Assembly (NCBI RefSeq): GCF_003812745.1
Contig: NZ_CP033831.1
Coordinates: 2,294,001 to 2,358,000 of the forward strand
From: Serratia sp. FDAARGOS_506
GTDB taxonomy: Bacteria; Pseudomonadota; Gammaproteobacteria; Enterobacterales; Enterobacteriaceae
Length of the DNA: 64,000 nucleotides
Reading direction: 5' to 3'
The position numbers and the translations under genes were made by a program. The notes beneath the pieces are model-generated. The model worked only from the letters and a program-made list of their open reading frames with translations, made no database searches and was not told the origin of the DNA. Below, piece after piece: positions 1-8,425 of this stretch (position 1 is the first letter of the stretch; the number at the start of each line of letters is the position of its first letter).

Positions 1-1241
1 CCGGGGCGATGTTCGTGTTGATCAACAATGTGTTCCTGAGCTTCGGCGAGGGATCGTTCTTCTATTCGTTGGGCGTGCGCCTGGATGCCTCCACCATAGA
101 GACGCTGAACGGCCTGAAGAGCATCGGCGGCAGCGTTTACAACGGTACGCTGGGGATCATGTCCCTGATGACGCCGTTCTTTATCAGCATGGCGTTGGCC
201 GAAGAGCGCAAGGTCGATCCATTGGCCTCGGCGCTGCTGGCGGTGGCGGCCTTCATGACCGTCACGCCGTTCAACGTCGGCGAGGCCTATGCGGTGGGCG
301 CCAACTGGCTGGGCGGTGCCAACATCATTTCCGGCATGGTGATCGGGCTGGCGGTGGCCGAGATGTTCGCCTTCATCGTGCGGCGCAACTGGGTGATTAC
401 CCTGCCGGACAGCGTGCCGGCTTCGGTGTCGCGCTCCTTCTCGGCGCTGATCCCCGGCTTCGTCATCCTCTCCATCATGGGGCTGGTGGCGTTTGCGCTG
501 GCTCACTGGGGTACCAACTTCCACCAGATCATCATGGACGGCATTTCGGCGCCGCTGGCTAAAATGGGCAGCGTGGTGGGCTGGGTATACGTGCTGTTCT
601 CTTCGCTGCTGTGGTTCTTTGGGGTGCACGGCTCCATGGCGCTGGCGGCGTTGGACAGCGGCATCATGACGCCGTTCGCGTTGGAAAACGTGGAGTTGTA
701 TAACCAGTACGGTTCGGTCGAAGCGGCGGTGGCCGCGGGGAAAGAGTTCCACATGTGGGCGAAACCGTTCGTCGATTCCTATATCTACCTCGGTGGCACC
801 GGCTCGACGCTGGGCCTGATCATCGCCATTTTCATCGCCTCGCGCCGCGAAGACTACCGCCAGGTCGCCAAACTGGCGACGCCGTCCGGCATCTTCCAGA
901 TCAACGAACCGATTCTGTTCGGCCTGCCGGTGATCATGAACCCGGTGATGTTCATTCCGTTCATCCTGGTACAGCCGGTGCTGACTATCATTACCTCGCT
1001 GGCTTATTATTCCGGGCTGATCCCGCCGATCACCAACATCGCGCCCTGGACCATGCCGGTCGGCCTGGGGGCGTTCTTCAACACCAACGGCAGCATCATG
1101 GCGATGTTGCTGAGTTTGTTCAACCTGGCGGTCGCCACCGTGATTTATCTGCCGTTCGTGGCGATCTCCAACAAGGCGCAGAGCCAGATCGACGCGGCGA
1201 CGGAAAGCGAAGAAGACATCGCCAAGGCGCTGAAATTCTAA
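1..1241 (+). CDS. chbC: PTS system EIIC, chitobiose/cellobiose permease (5' truncated)
   Basis: Membrane permease subunit (EIIC) of a lactose/cellobiose-family phosphotransferase system, which imports and phosphorylates chitobiose or related beta-disaccharides. The protein is a series of hydrophobic segments. It carries the family signature [14 protein letters not shown] near residue 300 and a HMWAKPF segment before it. The frame is open to the window edge, so the first visible ATG at position 9 is probably internal and some 20-40 N-terminal residues are missing. The stop lies 20 bases before the phospho-glucosidase gene, so the two are surely cotranscribed. The EIIB gene expected upstream is outside the window. 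The substrate is inferred from the following chbR and chbG genes. Cellobiose remains possible. Confidence 0.88.
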   Translation, partial: GAMFVLINNVFLSFGEGSFFYSLGVRLDASTIETLNGLKSIGGSVYNGTLGIMSLMTPFFISMALAEERKVDPLASALLAVAAFMTVTPFNVGEAYAVGANWLGGANIISGMVIGLAVAEMFAFIVRRNWVITLPDSVPASVSRSFSALIPGFVILSIMGLVAFALAHWGTNFHQIIMDGISAPLAKMGSVVGWVYVLFSSLLWFFGVHGSMALAALDSGIMTPFALENVELYNQYGSVEAAVAAGKEFHMWAKPFVDSYIYLGGTGSTLGLIIAIFIASRREDYRQVAKLATPSGIFQINEPILFGLPVIMNPVMFIPFILVQPVLTIITSLAYYSGLIPPITNIAPWTMPVGLGAFFNTNGSIMAMLLSLFNLAVATVIYLPFVAISNKAQSQIDAATESEEDIAKALKF

Positions 1242-1261
1242 CTGTGGAACGGGGCGCGAGT

Positions 1262-2647
1262 ATGGAATATCAATTTGCCGACGGGTTCTGGTGGGGGAGC
1301 GCTACCTCCGCGCCACAGTCTGAAGGGGCGGCCGCGCGGGACGGCAAGAGCCGCAACATCTTCGACTATTGGTTCGAGATCGCGCCCGAGCGCTTTCACG
1401 ATCGGGTGGGGCCGACCGTAGCCTCAACCTTTTATGACCATTTCCGCACCGATATCGGGCTGCTAAAAACGTTGGGCCACAATACCTTCAGAACCTCGAT
1501 CTCGTGGTCGCGGCTGATCCCGGACGGCGACGGTGAGGTGAATCCGCAGGCGGTGGCGTTCTATAACGCGATGATAGACGAGCTGCTGGCGCAGGGCATC
1601 ACCCCGTTTATCAATCTCTACCACTTCGATATGCCGCTGTGCATGCAGCAGCGCGGCGGCTGGGAAAGCCGGGCGGTGATTGAAGCCTATGCACGTTACG
1701 CCGATGTCTGCTTCGGTCTGTTTGGCGATCGGGTCACCCACTGGTTCACCTTCAACGAGCCGATCGTGCCGGTGGAAGCCGGTTACCTGAATGACCTGCA
1801 CTACCCTTGCGTGGTGGACTTCAAACGGGCGGTCGCCGTGGCGTACCACAGCGTTCTGGCGCATGCCATGGCGGTGCAGCGTTTCAGAGCACGTGAGCTG
1901 CCGGGGAGCATCGGCATCATCCTGAACCTGAGCCCGACCTATCCGCGTTCCGACGCGCCGGAGGATCGGCAGGCCGCGCACGACGCCGATCTGCTGCTCA
2001 ACCGCAGTTTCCTCGATCCGGTCGCCAAAGGGCGTTATCCGGTGGCGTTGCTGCAGCTGCTGCAGCGGCATGGGCTGATGCCCTACTGCGAGCCGCAGGA
2101 TGCGCAGCTGATTGAAGGCGGCGTGGTGGACATCCTCGGCGTCAACTATTACCAACCGCGCAGGGTGCAGGCGAAAGAGGGGCGTCGTGCCGAGGGGCCG
2201 ATCGCATCGCCGGAGGATTTGTTCAGTTACTATGCAATGCCGGGCCGCAAAATCAATCCGCACCGCGGCTGGGAAATTTACGAGAAGGGGCTGTACGACA
2301 TCCTGATGGATCTGAAAGAGAACTACGGCAATCTGCCTTGTTATATTTCGGAAAACGGCATGGGCGTTGAAGGCGAAGAAGCGTTTATCGGCGCCGATGG
2401 GCGGGTGGAGGACGATTACCGCATCGACTTTATTCGCGAGCATCTGAAATGGCTGCATCGCGCGTTGGCGGAAGGCTCGCAGTGCAAAGGCTATCATCTG
2501 TGGACCTTTATCGACTGCTGGTCCTGGCTGAACGCCTACAAGAATCGTTATGGGCTGGTGCGGCTGGATCGGGCGGATCAGCGCCGCACCATCAAGAAAA
2601 GCGGCTACTGGTTTGCCGAGGCGGCCAGACGCAACGGATTTGACTAA
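1262..2647 (+). CDS. bglA: 6-phospho-beta-glucosidase, GH1 family
   Basis: Cytoplasmic glycoside hydrolase (461 residues) that cleaves the phosphorylated disaccharide delivered by the upstream permease. GH1 marks are clear: FWWGSATSAPQ at the N-terminus, general acid/base E166 in TFNEP, nucleophile E364 in YISENG, and a C-terminal SWLNAYKNRYG segment at the usual 6-phosphate recognition loop. I place the start at the ATG at 1262 because the protein then begins at the family N-terminus. In-frame sequence upstream overlaps chbC. E. coli uses a GH4 enzyme (ChbF) at this place in its chb operon, and a GH1 enzyme here fits the chbBC-bglA-chbRG order I recall for S. marcescens. The symbol rests on that recollection. 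Confidence 0.87.
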   Translation: MEYQFADGFWWGSATSAPQSEGAAARDGKSRNIFDYWFEIAPERFHDRVGPTVASTFYDHFRTDIGLLKTLGHNTFRTSISWSRLIPDGDGEVNPQAVAFYNAMIDELLAQGITPFINLYHFDMPLCMQQRGGWESRAVIEAYARYADVCFGLFGDRVTHWFTFNEPIVPVEAGYLNDLHYPCVVDFKRAVAVAYHSVLAHAMAVQRFRARELPGSIGIILNLSPTYPRSDAPEDRQAAHDADLLLNRSFLDPVAKGRYPVALLQLLQRHGLMPYCEPQDAQLIEGGVVDILGVNYYQPRRVQAKEGRRAEGPIASPEDLFSYYAMPGRKINPHRGWEIYEKGLYDILMDLKENYGNLPCYISENGMGVEGEEAFIGADGRVEDDYRIDFIREHLKWLHRALAEGSQCKGYHLWTFIDCWSWLNAYKNRYGLVRLDRADQRRTIKKSGYWFAEAARRNGFD

Positions 2648-2662
2648 CGGGAGGCCGGCGCC

Positions 2663-3511
2663 GTGTCCGACAACCGAATTTCGCTGAGTGCGAACGACGT
2701 GAAGCTGATTCGCGAGCAGGATTTCTTTAACTGCAAAGATTTTCACCTGTTTATCTACAACAAGGTGGAGAGCGCCACCGGGCTGCATCAACACGACTAT
2801 TACGAGTTCACCATCGTGCTGAGCGGCAAGTGCTATCAGGAGATCAACGGCAAGCGGGTGCTGCTGGAACGCGGGGATTTCGTCTTTATCCCTATCGGAT
2901 CCTACCACCAGAGCTTTTACGAGTTCGGCGCGACGAAAATATTCAACGTGGCGGTCAGCAAAGCGTTCTTTGAAGAGCACTATTTGCAGCAGCTGCCGCG
3001 CTGTTTCGTCGCCTCGCAGGCCTACAGCCTGAGAAGCGAGTTTTTGGCCTATATCGAATCGGTGGTGAGTTCGCCGCAGTTTCGCGAGGATGATTTCGCC
3101 GAGTTTCTCGAAACGCTGACCTTCTATGTGATCAGCCGCATTCGTCACTATAAAGAAGAAAACGACGGCGGCGATGATATCCCGCAGTGGTTGAAGAACA
3201 CCCTGGCCGGCATGCATGACAAGGCGATGTTCGGCGAAAGGGCGTTGGCGAACATGGTGGCGCTGTCGGGGAAAACCCAGGAATACCTGACCCGGGCGAT
3301 GCGGCGCTACTACCATAAGACGCCAATGCAGGTGATCAATGAGATCCGCATCAGTTTTGCCAAGACGCAGCTGGAAGTCACCAATTCTTCGGTTTCCGAT
3401 ATTGCCTTTGATTCCGGCTATGGCGATGTCAGCCTGTTCATTAAGAACTTCAAGCGGCTCACCGATGTGACCCCAGGCAACTACCGAAAAAAGTACTACG
3501 GCCCTCTTTAG
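2663..3511 (+). CDS. chbR: AraC-family transcriptional regulator, ChbR-like
   Basis: Regulator of the chitobiose operon (282 residues; E. coli ChbR is about 280). The N-terminal half is a cupin-type sensor with [14 protein letters not shown] near residue 38. The C-terminal 100 residues form the AraC double helix-turn-helix, ending in the typical [20 protein letters not shown] and TPGNYRKKY segments. Translation starts at GTG 2663 behind a good ribosome site (GGGAGG). The gene lies 15 bases after bglA and before chbG, which is the chb operon pattern. In E. coli, ChbR represses without chitobiose and activates with it. The same role is inferred here. Confidence 0.85.
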   Translation: MSDNRISLSANDVKLIREQDFFNCKDFHLFIYNKVESATGLHQHDYYEFTIVLSGKCYQEINGKRVLLERGDFVFIPIGSYHQSFYEFGATKIFNVAVSKAFFEEHYLQQLPRCFVASQAYSLRSEFLAYIESVVSSPQFREDDFAEFLETLTFYVISRIRHYKEENDGGDDIPQWLKNTLAGMHDKAMFGERALANMVALSGKTQEYLTRAMRRYYHKTPMQVINEIRISFAKTQLEVTNSSVSDIAFDSGYGDVSLFIKNFKRLTDVTPGNYRKKYYGPL

Positions 3512-3516
3512 GGCCG
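3499..3516 (+). other. Intercistronic hairpin at the end of chbR
   Basis: A perfect 7-bp stem (CGGCCCT / AGGGCCG) with a CTTT loop overlaps the chbR stop codon. It lacks a T-run, so it is not a convincing terminator. It could protect the upstream mRNA end or lower expression of chbG, which begins 148 bases after chbR. Confidence 0.4.
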
Positions 3517-3659
3517 CTCCCGATCAGTATCAACGCCGATATGCCGATGAGCTTCAGGCCGCCGGCCGGTTAATCATTCGATTTTTACCTTAGCGAAGGG
3601 GAATGCCGCGTCGGTCGGTCGGGCTTCCCTTGCCAAAAATCCATCTCGCGGGAGCCACT

Positions 3660-4421
3660 ATGGAAAAACTACTGATCGTGAATGCCGACGACTTCGGCCT
3701 GAGCAAAGGACAGAACTACGGCGTTATCGAGGCGTATCAGCATGGCGTGGTTTCCTCTACCACGGCGATGGTGAACGGCGGCGGCGCCCAGCACGCGGCG
3801 GCGCTCAGCCGGCAATACCCGGGGCTGCCGATCGGTCTGCATTTCGTGTTGACCCATGGCAGGCCGCTGGGCGCCATGCCTTCGCTGGTCAACGAGCATG
3901 GCGAACTGGGTAAATGGCTGTGGCACCGCGCCGAGGCCGGCGAGCTGCAGCTGGACGAGATTCAGGAGGAGCTGCAGCGCCAGTTCGCGCGGTTTTTGAC
4001 GCTGTTCGGCAGGCCGCCGACGCATATCGACAGCCACCACCATGTGCATATGCAGCCGCAGATTTACCCGTTGGTGGAAGCGTTCGCGCAGGCGCAAGGT
4101 CTGCCGCTGCGCCTCGACCGTGAAGAGGCGAAACGGCGCGATATTGCGTTGCATTCTCCCTACAGCACCGACGCGTTTGACGCGGGATTCTACGGCGAGA
4201 CGATTTCCGAAGCCTTGTTTTTACAGAGGCTGGCGCGCGCCGACGAGCAGGGCGTAGAGTCATTGGAAATGATGTGCCACCCGGCGTTCCTCGACGCGAC
4301 AATCCTGCAGAGTAAATACTGCCACCCGCGCCTCGTTGAGCTGGATGTGTTGACCGCGCCGACGCTGAAAGCGGCGATCGCCGAACGCGGTTTTATGCTG
4401 GGCTCCTTCCAGGATCTGTAG
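3660..4421 (+). CDS. chbG: Chitooligosaccharide deacetylase, YdjC/ChbG family
   Basis: Removes an N-acetyl group from chitobiose-6-phosphate (and longer forms), a step that in E. coli is needed for operon induction and for later hydrolysis. It has 253 residues against 249 in E. coli ChbG. Metal-site features are visible: VNADDFG at residues 7-13, an HF pair near residue 60 and the HIDSHHHVH cluster near residue 120. The start chosen is the ATG at 3660, where the protein matches the family N-terminus ([13 protein letters not shown]). An in-frame ATG at 3603 would add 19 unconserved residues. Last gene of the operon. It ends 9 bases before the convergent MFS gene. Confidence 0.88.
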   Translation: MEKLLIVNADDFGLSKGQNYGVIEAYQHGVVSSTTAMVNGGGAQHAAALSRQYPGLPIGLHFVLTHGRPLGAMPSLVNEHGELGKWLWHRAEAGELQLDEIQEELQRQFARFLTLFGRPPTHIDSHHHVHMQPQIYPLVEAFAQAQGLPLRLDREEAKRRDIALHSPYSTDAFDAGFYGETISEALFLQRLARADEQGVESLEMMCHPAFLDATILQSKYCHPRLVELDVLTAPTLKAAIAERGFMLGSFQDL

Positions 4422-4430
4422 CGCCGCCGT

Positions 4431-5810
4431 TTACAGCATGGCGTGCGCCTTTTTCAGGCCGGTGTCCTCTTGCGGATCGGCCCCCTGAGGCAGGGGCTCA
4501 GCCTCCTGTTCTTCGGGCTGCGGCTCGTCGACATCGGGCGCCGCTTCCGGCGGCGGCATGGTGTCGTGAATGATCTGCTCATCGAAGGTTGGATTGAGCG
4601 CCGGCGAGAGCGGCGAGCTGGCGAGGCTGTCCGGCAGCGGAATATGCGGCACCGGTGCGTCTTGCGCCAACTGCGGTTCCTCCGCTTTTGCCGTGCGGCT
4701 GAGGGCCGCCAGCAACACGCCGCACAGGGCGAAGAAGGCGTACAGGATATTACCGCCGAGCGGCTCGATCAGCGCGCCGACTGCCAGTGGCCCGATGCTG
4801 GCGCCGACGCCGAACGCCATCAGCAGACAAGCGGCCAGCGAGACGCGGCGCTCCGGCTCGATCAGATCGTTGGCCAGCGCCACTACCAACGGGTAAAGCG
4901 TAAACTGCAGCATGCTGACGAAGAACCCCACCGCCAGCAGCAATGGGAAATCGATGTGTGGCAGCAGCGCCAGCGGCAGCGCCGCTACGATCAGCAAAAT
5001 GGCGTTGAGGCGCATCAGCAACGGGCGGTTATAGCGATCCGACAGCCAGCTGAGCGGGAACTGCGCCACCAGCCCGGCGAAGATGGCCAGCGCCATGAAC
5101 AGGCCGGTTTGTTGAGTGGTTAAGGACTGCAGGCTGGCGTAGACCGGCGCCAGGCCGTAAAACGAGCCCACCACCATGCCGATCACCAGTGTGGTGGCCA
5201 GCACCTTGGGAATGGCGCCGACAAAGTAGCGCAGCTCCATCGGCGCCGGCGACATGTGGCGCGCATTGGTGCGGGTGGTGAGGGCGATGGGCACCAGACA
5301 GAGCGCGAAGCACAACGCGATCACCAGCAGCGTGGCGATGCCCAGGCTGCTTTGCAGCATCAACACGATCTGGCCCAGCGACATGCCGAGATAGGTCGCC
5401 GCCATATAGAAGCCGAACACCCTACCGCGCTGGTTGGATTCCGCCTGGTCGTTCAGCCAGCTTTCCAACACCATGTACTGACACATCATGCACAGCCCGA
5501 TCACCAGACGCAGCGCGACCCAGGCGGGAATAAACTCCGTCAGACCGTGCCCCAGCACCGCAGCGGTAATGATGCCGGCGCAGGCTACGTAGGCGCGGAT
5601 ATGCCCGACGCGGGCGATGAGAAAGTGGCCGACCTTGCCACCGATCACCAACCCGATGTAGTTGGCGGCGATGATGGCGCCGATCAGCGCGCTGCTGACA
5701 TGGATGGAGGCCAGCCGCAGCGAGACGTAGGTGGTGAGTAGGCCCGAGCCCAACAGCAGCAGCAGGGTGGTGGTGTACAACGGCAAGAATACGCCCAACG
5801 TTTTTTTCAC
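4431..5810 (-). CDS. MFS transporter, YcaD-like, with long acidic C-terminal tail
   Basis: Inner-membrane major facilitator (459 residues) with about twelve hydrophobic segments up to residue 375. Motifs resemble the E. coli YcaD group: RGRVFGFYMAATYLGMSLGQ after helix 4, a GSFYGLAPVY segment in helix 7 and TLYPLVVA in helix 10. The substrate is unknown. YcaD is about 380 residues. The extra 80 here form a Pro/Glu/Asp-rich tail without a transmembrane segment, probably cytoplasmic. Start is GTG 5810. Divergent from pncC with a 244-base gap, and convergent with chbG. I see no link to the chitobiose operon. Confidence 0.72.
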   Translation of the reverse strand: MKKTLGVFLPLYTTTLLLLLGSGLLTTYVSLRLASIHVSSALIGAIIAANYIGLVIGGKVGHFLIARVGHIRAYVACAGIITAAVLGHGLTEFIPAWVALRLVIGLCMMCQYMVLESWLNDQAESNQRGRVFGFYMAATYLGMSLGQIVLMLQSSLGIATLLVIALCFALCLVPIALTTRTNARHMSPAPMELRYFVGAIPKVLATTLVIGMVVGSFYGLAPVYASLQSLTTQQTGLFMALAIFAGLVAQFPLSWLSDRYNRPLLMRLNAILLIVAALPLALLPHIDFPLLLAVGFFVSMLQFTLYPLVVALANDLIEPERRVSLAACLLMAFGVGASIGPLAVGALIEPLGGNILYAFFALCGVLLAALSRTAKAEEPQLAQDAPVPHIPLPDSLASSPLSPALNPTFDEQIIHDTMPPPEAAPDVDEPQPEEQEAEPLPQGADPQEDTGLKKAHAML

Positions 5811-6054
5811 TCTATCGTCCTAATCTCTTCTGGTGCGCCCTGAGGCCGCACGCCGTAGCGTGCCGCCTCCGTGATGTTCCTTGTGCTGGTGCGCCGCCGC
5901 TCAATGGGGCGCTTCTTTTGATACTAGCAGCTTGGCCGAGCGCTTAAAACCGCACCTCCTGCGAGGCGCTGCGCATTTCCACGCGTCGGCCGCCGCATCG
6001 CCTTGATAAATGCTACTATCGGGCGCATATACCTGAATTCGCGAGGGAGGGGTT

Positions 6055-6543
6055 ATGAGTGAAGACCAACTGCGCCGGCTCAGCGTGCTGGTGGGGGAAA
6101 AACTGAAGGCTCAGGGCCGCTGGATCACTTGCGCGGAATCCTGCACCGGCGGCGGCATCGCCAAGGCCATTACCGATATCGCCGGCAGCTCCGCCTATTT
6201 CGATCGCGGTTTCGTCACTTACAGCAATGCGGCGAAGCATGACCTGCTAGGGGTGCGCGAAGTCACGCTGGCGGCGCACGGCGCGGTCAGCGAAGAGGTG
6301 GTGCGCGAGATGGCGATAGGCGCGCTGCGGGCGGCGCAGGCTGACCTGGCGCTGTCGGTGAGCGGCATCGCCGGCCCGGACGGCGGCAGCGCGGAAAAGC
6401 CGGTCGGTACCGTGTGGTTCGGTTTCGCCGGCAGCGATGGCCGGGGGCTGTCGCGCAAGATGCAATTCGAGGGTGACCGCGACGCGGTGCGGCTGCAGGC
6501 GACGATTTTCGCGTTGCAAACCGCCATCGACGAATTTTTGTAA
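6055..6543 (+). CDS. pncC: Nicotinamide-nucleotide amidohydrolase PncC (CinA C-terminal domain family)
   Basis: Deamidates nicotinamide mononucleotide to nicotinate mononucleotide in pyridine nucleotide recycling. It has 162 residues, about the length of E. coli PncC (165), and consists only of the CinA C-terminal domain, with the ITCAESCTGGGIAKAIT motif near residue 24 and SVSGIAGPDGGS near residue 102. Start ATG 6055 follows a strong ribosome site (GAGGGAGGGG). The gene sits directly upstream of recA, as in E. coli, but recA has its own SOS promoter in the intergenic gap. Confidence 0.93.
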   Translation: MSEDQLRRLSVLVGEKLKAQGRWITCAESCTGGGIAKAITDIAGSSAYFDRGFVTYSNAAKHDLLGVREVTLAAHGAVSEEVVREMAIGALRAAQADLALSVSGIAGPDGGSAEKPVGTVWFGFAGSDGRGLSRKMQFEGDRDAVRLQATIFALQTAIDEFL

Positions 6544-6550
6544 ATTAGGC

Positions 6551-6578
6551 TTGATACTGTATGACCATACAGTATAAT
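6551..6578 (+). promoter_or_regulatory. recA promoter with perfect LexA (SOS) box
   Basis: TTGATA (-35, 6551-6556) and TATAAT (-10, 6573-6578) are separated by 16 bases. The spacer is the palindrome CTGTATGACCATACAG (6557-6572), which fits the LexA consensus CTGT-N8-ACAG exactly. It differs by one base from the E. coli recA operator as I remember it. LexA binding would block the polymerase until DNA damage. Confidence 0.95.
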
Positions 6579-6654
6579 TAGTGACATTTCCTGCACAACA
6601 TACATTCAGTGGCAGTGTGGGGTAACACCGGCATTGCGAAACGAAGGAGCAAAA

Positions 6655-7719
6655 ATGGCTATTGATGAGAACAAGCAAAAGGCGTTAGCTGCGGCACTGG
6701 GCCAGATTGAGAAACAGTTCGGCAAAGGCTCCATCATGCGCCTGGGTGAAGACCGCTCCATGGACGTGGAAACGATCTCCACCGGCTCACTGTCACTCGA
6801 TATCGCCCTGGGCGCCGGCGGCCTGCCGATGGGCCGTATCGTCGAAATCTACGGCCCGGAATCTTCCGGTAAAACCACCCTGACGCTGCAGGTGATCGCC
6901 GCTGCACAGCGCGAAGGCAAAACCTGTGCGTTCATCGATGCCGAGCACGCGCTGGATCCTATCTATGCGAAAAAGCTGGGCGTCGATATCGACAACCTGC
7001 TTTGCTCCCAGCCGGACACCGGCGAGCAGGCGCTGGAAATCTGTGATGCGCTGACCCGCTCCGGCGCGGTTGACGTCATCATCGTCGACTCCGTGGCGGC
7101 GCTGACGCCGAAGGCGGAAATCGAAGGTGAAATCGGCGATTCGCACATGGGTCTGGCTGCGCGCATGATGAGCCAGGCGATGCGTAAGCTGGCTGGTAAC
7201 CTGAAAAACGCCAATACCCTGCTGATCTTCATCAACCAGATCCGTATGAAAATTGGTGTGATGTTCGGCAACCCGGAAACCACGACCGGCGGTAACGCCC
7301 TGAAGTTCTATGCTTCGGTGCGTCTGGATATCCGCCGCATCGGCGCTATCAAAGAGGGCGACGAAGTGGTGGGCAGCGAAACCCGCGTGAAAGTGGTGAA
7401 GAACAAAATTGCTGCGCCGTTCAAGCAGGCTGAGTTCCAAATCATGTACGGCGAAGGCATCAACAGCCGTGGCGAACTGGTCGATCTGGGCGTGAAGCAC
7501 AAGATGATCGAAAAAGCCGGTGCCTGGTACAGCTATAACGGCGAGAAGATCGGTCAGGGCAAGGCGAATGCCTGTAACTTCCTGAAAGAAAACCCGGCTA
7601 TCGCCGCCGAGCTGGATAAGAAGCTGCGCGATCTGCTGCTGCACAGCGGCGGTGAGCTGGTGGCCGCTTCCGGTGACGACTTCGAAGACGACGAAGCGGA
7701 AACCAGCGAGCAGTTCTAA
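6655..7719 (+). CDS. recA: Recombinase RecA
   Basis: DNA-dependent ATPase that forms filaments on single-stranded DNA, drives strand exchange and triggers LexA self-cleavage. It has 354 residues, the usual enterobacterial length. Walker A is GPESSGKT at residues 66-73. The [19 protein letters not shown] (Walker B/L1) and [20 protein letters not shown] (L2) regions are intact, and the C-terminus is acidic ([14 protein letters not shown]). Start ATG 6655 has AAGGAG eight bases upstream. An in-frame start at 6634 is not supported. Regulated by the LexA site at 6557-6572. Confidence 0.98.
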   Translation: MAIDENKQKALAAALGQIEKQFGKGSIMRLGEDRSMDVETISTGSLSLDIALGAGGLPMGRIVEIYGPESSGKTTLTLQVIAAAQREGKTCAFIDAEHALDPIYAKKLGVDIDNLLCSQPDTGEQALEICDALTRSGAVDVIIVDSVAALTPKAEIEGEIGDSHMGLAARMMSQAMRKLAGNLKNANTLLIFINQIRMKIGVMFGNPETTTGGNALKFYASVRLDIRRIGAIKEGDEVVGSETRVKVVKNKIAAPFKQAEFQIMYGEGINSRGELVDLGVKHKMIEKAGAWYSYNGEKIGQGKANACNFLKENPAIAAELDKKLRDLLLHSGGELVAASGDDFEDDEAETSEQF

Positions 7720-7728
7720 TCGCTGAAG

Positions 7729-7757
7729 ATATGCGCCGCCGTTCGTGTGGCGCATAT
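7729..7757 (+). terminator. Hairpin between recA and recX (leaky terminator)
   Basis: A perfect 9-bp stem (ATATGCGCC / GGCGCATAT) with an 11-base loop and no T-run lies in the recA-recX gap. E. coli has a hairpin here that ends most recA transcripts and lets a fraction read into recX. The same role is likely. Confidence 0.65.
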
Positions 7758-7776
7758 CCCATAAATTCAGGCTTGA

Positions 7777-8292
7777 ATGATGAATGACTTGCTAAGCCGT
7801 GCCATGCGCCTGCTGTCGCAACGCGATCATAGTGAAGCTGAACTGCGCCGCAAACTTGCGGCGCAGCCGTTTGTGGCGAAAGGCCGTTTTGGCGGCAAGG
7901 TGCCACATGCGCCGGCATCACCGCCGGTAGCTGAAGAGCCGGTGGATCCTGCGTTGATCGAGCAGGTTATCGCCTACTGTTATCAGCATAACTGGCTAGA
8001 CGATAAGCGTTTCGCCTACAGCTACATCGGCAGCCGCAGCCGCAAAGGTTATGGCGCACAGCGTATCCGCAGCGAGTTGATGCAAAAGGGCGTCGACAAA
8101 GCGCTGGTGCAGGACGCGCTGGCGGAATGTGACATCGACTGGTGTGAACAGGCGAAACAGGTAGCGCAGCGAAAATTTGGCGATGCGTTGCCAACCGACT
8201 GGAAAGAGAAAGCCAAAGTGCAGCGCTATCTGCTCTATCGCGGCTTCTTCCAGGAAGAAATTCAGTCAATTTACCGTGATTTTGCGCAATGA
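7777..8292 (+). CDS. recX: RecA regulator RecX
   Basis: Small cytoplasmic inhibitor that caps RecA filaments and reduces RecA activity. It has 171 residues (E. coli 166), rich in Arg, Lys and Gln, with the family repeats SRAMRLLSQRDHSEAELRRKL near the N-terminus and DDKRFAYSYIGSRSRKGYGAQRIRSEL in the middle. Two adjacent ATGs (7777 and 7780) could start it, both with a weak ribosome site, as expected for a gene expressed far below recA. It lies 57 bases after recA and is expressed mainly by read-through past the hairpin at 7729-7757. Confidence 0.94.
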   Translation: MMNDLLSRAMRLLSQRDHSEAELRRKLAAQPFVAKGRFGGKVPHAPASPPVAEEPVDPALIEQVIAYCYQHNWLDDKRFAYSYIGSRSRKGYGAQRIRSELMQKGVDKALVQDALAECDIDWCEQAKQVAQRKFGDALPTDWKEKAKVQRYLLYRGFFQEEIQSIYRDFAQ

Positions 8293-8350
8293 GCGCACAC
8301 GGGGTTTTACTTCCCTCTGAAGAAAATTTATCTTATCCCCACTTTTTGTT

Positions 8351-8395
8351 CGTGAGCTGGTTGTCATCGTCGGGATGACGCGTCACCGGCTCACG
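8351..8395 (+). promoter_or_regulatory. Long imperfect hairpin in the alaS leader
   Basis: CGTGAGC (8351-8357) pairs with GCTCACG (8389-8395). TGGT continues the stem, and an inner perfect helix GTCATC (8363-8368) / GATGAC (8374-8379) caps it. The element ends 30 bases before the alaS start. No T-run follows it. It may be an operator or a leader RNA structure acting on alaS. Confidence 0.45.
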
Positions 8396-8425
8396 TGTCG
8401 TTATTCTAGCCTTTCCAGGAAAATT

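Noticed and set aside
1463-3316. 617-codon minus-strand open frame opposite bglA and chbR
   Set aside because: High-GC antisense shadow. The plus-strand genes have clear family motifs and the minus frame gives a Gln/His/Arg-rich protein with no recognisable domain.
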